Made by a program: the position numbers and the translations under genes. This document shows, in pieces, positions 43,032 to 44,580 of a DNA stretch of 44,580 nt. Under the pieces are notes generated by a model. The model was given only the letters and a program-made list of their open reading frames with translations. It was not told the origin of the DNA and did not search any database. Each line of letters opens with the position of its first letter. Positions within the stretch are counted from its first letter, which is position 1. This DNA comes from Streptomyces sp. NRRL F-6131 (GTDB lineage Bacteria; Actinomycetota; Actinomycetes; Streptomycetales; Streptomycetaceae): contig JOHN01000062.1 in NCBI GenBank assembly GCA_000719695.1, positions 1 to 44,580 on the forward strand, read 5' to 3'.

Positions 43032-43413
43032 GGGGTCACCTCGCGAGGGGAGCGGAAGGGGTGAGCGGAAGGGGTGAGGGGCGGGACGGCCGGGGCGTCC
43101 GGCGCGTCGGCGACGGCCGTGCCCCTGCCGCACCAACCGTCACGCCGCCGTGCCCGCCACGACCATGGCGGGCGCCGCCACGTCCCGTCGCGGCCCCGTG
43201 GGGCACGACCACACCGGACAGCCGCCCGACCGTCGCCGGTCCTCCGCCGGCCCCGCGACATGGCGCCGACCGCCACAGCGACGCGCGCCGATGCGTCCTC
43301 CGGGCACATGTCGCGGACCGTCCGCCCCGCCTACGCTGGTCCCGCCGGGCGGCCTGTTCCTCGCCGTGGTCCCGGTACCGCCCGGAGCCCGTTCCACCCG
43401 GAGGAGGTCCGGC
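43032..43413. other. Divergent intergenic region
   Basis: About 380 bases between the divergent CoA-transferase operon and the alpha/beta hydrolase. I see no gene or strong hairpin; promoters for both should lie here. The repeated CGGAAGGGGTGAG near 43045-43080 is a short direct repeat. Confidence 0.4.
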
Positions 43414-44487
43414 ATGAGCCGACCCGACAGCCCGTCGACGCGTCGGAGCCCCGCGGGTGCGACGCCCTCGCCGTCGACCTCGGAGCCGTCGACCTCGGAG
43501 CCGTCGACCTCGGAGCGGTCGATCTCGCAGCGGTCGATCTCGCAGCGGTCGAGCGCCGCTGACGGACCGGCGGTCCCCGAGCGACTGAGCGTCCCCGTCC
43601 CCGGTGGGGAGTTGGCCGTGCTCCGCTGGCCGGCCGCGGTGCCGGACGCCCCGACCGTGGTGGCGGTGCACGGCATCACCGCCAACGGTCTCGCCTGGTT
43701 CGAGGTCGCCCGCCGCCTCGCCGGGCGGGTCACGCTGCTCGCGCCCGACCTGCGGGGCCGCGGCGACAGCCGCGACCTCGGCGCGCCGTACGGCCTCGCC
43801 CGCCACGCCGACGACGTGGCGGCCCTGATCGCCGGGTTCGGCCTGGGTCCGACCGCGGTGATCGGCCACTCCATGGGCGCCTGGGTGGCGGCCCTGGCGG
43901 CCGTCCGGCACCCGGAGCTGGTCGGCCGGGTGGTGCTGGTCGACGGCGCGGTCAGCTTCCCCCTGCCCGAGGGCGTGAACGAGCGCGACGCCCTGGCCGC
44001 CGTGCTCGGCCCGGCGCTGACCCGGCTGTCGACGACCTTCCCCGACCGGCAGGCGTACCGGGAGTTCTGGCAGCGCCACCCGGCCTTCGCCGCCGACTGG
44101 TCGGCCGACATCGACACCTACACCCAGCGCGACCTGGTCGGCGCCGAACCGGAGCTGCGCTCCGCCTGCGTCCTGGCGGCGGTCGAGACCGACGGCGCGC
44201 AGGTCCTGCTGGACCGGGAGGCGGCCACCGCCGTGCACCGGCTGCCCTGCCCGGGCACGCTGCTGTGGGCCGAACGCGGTCTGCTGGACGAGCCGCAGGG
44301 CCTCTACGACGAGAAGCGGCTCGCGACCGCCGGCCTGGACGACCACCACCCGGTGACGGTGACGCCGGTGCCGGGCAGCAACCACTACTCGATCCTCTGG
44401 GGGCGCCCCGGCGCCGAGGCGGTGGTCCGGGCCCTACTGGATCCGTCCTCCGCCGACCTCGCCGCCGGCCCGCCGACCGGCGCCTAG
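43414..44487 (+). CDS. Alpha/beta-fold hydrolase with N-terminal repeat segment
   Basis: A 357-residue alpha/beta hydrolase. The oxyanion region is VVAVHGITANG near 83-92, the nucleophile elbow is GHSMGAW (Ser153), and the catalytic His is likely in PGSNHYSIL near 331. The N-terminal 45 residues are a Ser/Thr/Pro/Glu repeat (STSEP, SISQR) coded by five 15-bp tandem repeats. No signal peptide is clear. ATG 43414 follows GGAGGAGG closely. The substrate is unknown; the family covers esterases, epoxide hydrolases and haloperoxidase-like enzymes. Confidence 0.85.
   Translation: MSRPDSPSTRRSPAGATPSPSTSEPSTSEPSTSERSISQRSISQRSSAADGPAVPERLSVPVPGGELAVLRWPAAVPDAPTVVAVHGITANGLAWFEVARRLAGRVTLLAPDLRGRGDSRDLGAPYGLARHADDVAALIAGFGLGPTAVIGHSMGAWVAALAAVRHPELVGRVVLVDGAVSFPLPEGVNERDALAAVLGPALTRLSTTFPDRQAYREFWQRHPAFAADWSADIDTYTQRDLVGAEPELRSACVLAAVETDGAQVLLDREAATAVHRLPCPGTLLWAERGLLDEPQGLYDEKRLATAGLDDHHPVTVTPVPGSNHYSILWGRPGAEAVVRALLDPSSADLAAGPPTGA
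43471..43545. repeat. 15-bp tandem repeats inside the hydrolase gene
   Basis: Three exact copies of CCGTCGACCTCGGAG (43471-43515) and two of CGGTCGATCTCGCAG (43516-43545). They encode STSEP and SISQR units in the hydrolase frame; one other plus-strand frame would read as AVDLG/AVDLA units. Copy number can change without shifting the frame. Confidence 0.8.
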
Positions 44488-44510
44488 AACGCTGATGAAG
44501 ATGTTGGGTT

Positions 44511-44540
44511 CTGGCCCCGCCGCGGGAGCGGTGGGGCCAG
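44511..44540 (+). terminator. Terminator after the hydrolase
   Basis: CTGGCCCC (44511-44518) pairs with GGGGCCAG (44533-44540); the stem continues inward with a few further pairs to a four-base loop. A T-containing tail follows, 23 bases past the stop. Confidence 0.6.
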
Positions 44541-44580
44541 ACTCGTTTCTGTGGCGATGGGGGAATGGGCCGGGGAGACG

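Noticed and set aside
43471..43560. Pentapeptide-repeat protein in another plus-strand frame (AVDLG/AVDLA)
   Set aside because: The apparent repeats come from 15-bp tandem DNA repeats inside the hydrolase gene, and the frame lacks a supported start or wider pentapeptide fold.

Overview
The window is very GC-rich, uses third-position G/C heavily, and carries several gene families typical of filamentous actinomycetes: the XRE/DUF5753-DUF397-ATPase trio, an ECF sigma factor with a CU044_5270-type partner, WXG100-like proteins, a YidC paralogue beside a DUF6412-type protein, and a pSAM2-like integrative element. Streptomyces or the close relative Kitasatospora is the best guess. No rRNA, tRNA or CRISPR array was found.

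Layout. Bases 1-13,160: a TetR regulator divergent from a 14-helix drug exporter with a clear palindromic operator between them, a secreted I36-type protease inhibitor, an ECF sigma factor with a translationally coupled membrane partner, the XRE/DUF397 pair divergent from an anti-sigma-type ATPase, a phosphotransferase, two tandem paralogous secreted serine hydrolases, a CDP-alcohol phosphatidyltransferase, a YidC insertase and a DUF6412-like protein. Bases 13,160-18,500: a three-gene minus-strand operon of type VII-secretion character (WXG100-like protein, larger WXG100-like protein with an unknown C-terminal domain, membrane-anchored protein), a VapB/VapC-type toxin-antitoxin pair with its own palindromic operator, a Gfo/Idh/MocA oxidoreductase and a NagD-like HAD phosphatase.

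Bases 18,764-37,860 form one large accessory region. A 1336-residue secreted lectin/FG-GAP protein is divergent from a 2385-residue secreted RHS (YD-repeat) polymorphic toxin that ends in a Hint self-processing domain and a REase-fold nuclease-like tip, with an overlapping candidate immunity gene. A small integrated element (integrase, excisionase, RepSA-like initiator, GntR regulator, a second PIN toxin-antitoxin pair; about 5.2 kb between near-identical 20-bp repeats) follows. Beyond it lie two orphan toxin-tip/immunity cassettes, each starting with the same 48-bp Hint tail as the RHS gene. This is a layout expected for toxin-tip replacement by recombination, here apparently split by the mobile element. 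The tips and immunity genes are visibly poorer in GC than the backbone.

Bases 38,190-44,487: an LtrA-family membrane protein, uracil-DNA glycosylase, a GH6 lipoprotein, the two subunits of a 3-oxoacid CoA-transferase, and an alpha/beta hydrolase. Four open frames (both orphan toxin tips, one immunity gene and the CoA-transferase B subunit) are each broken by a single-base length change in a G or C run. Either the sequence carries homopolymer errors or these genes have decayed by slippage.
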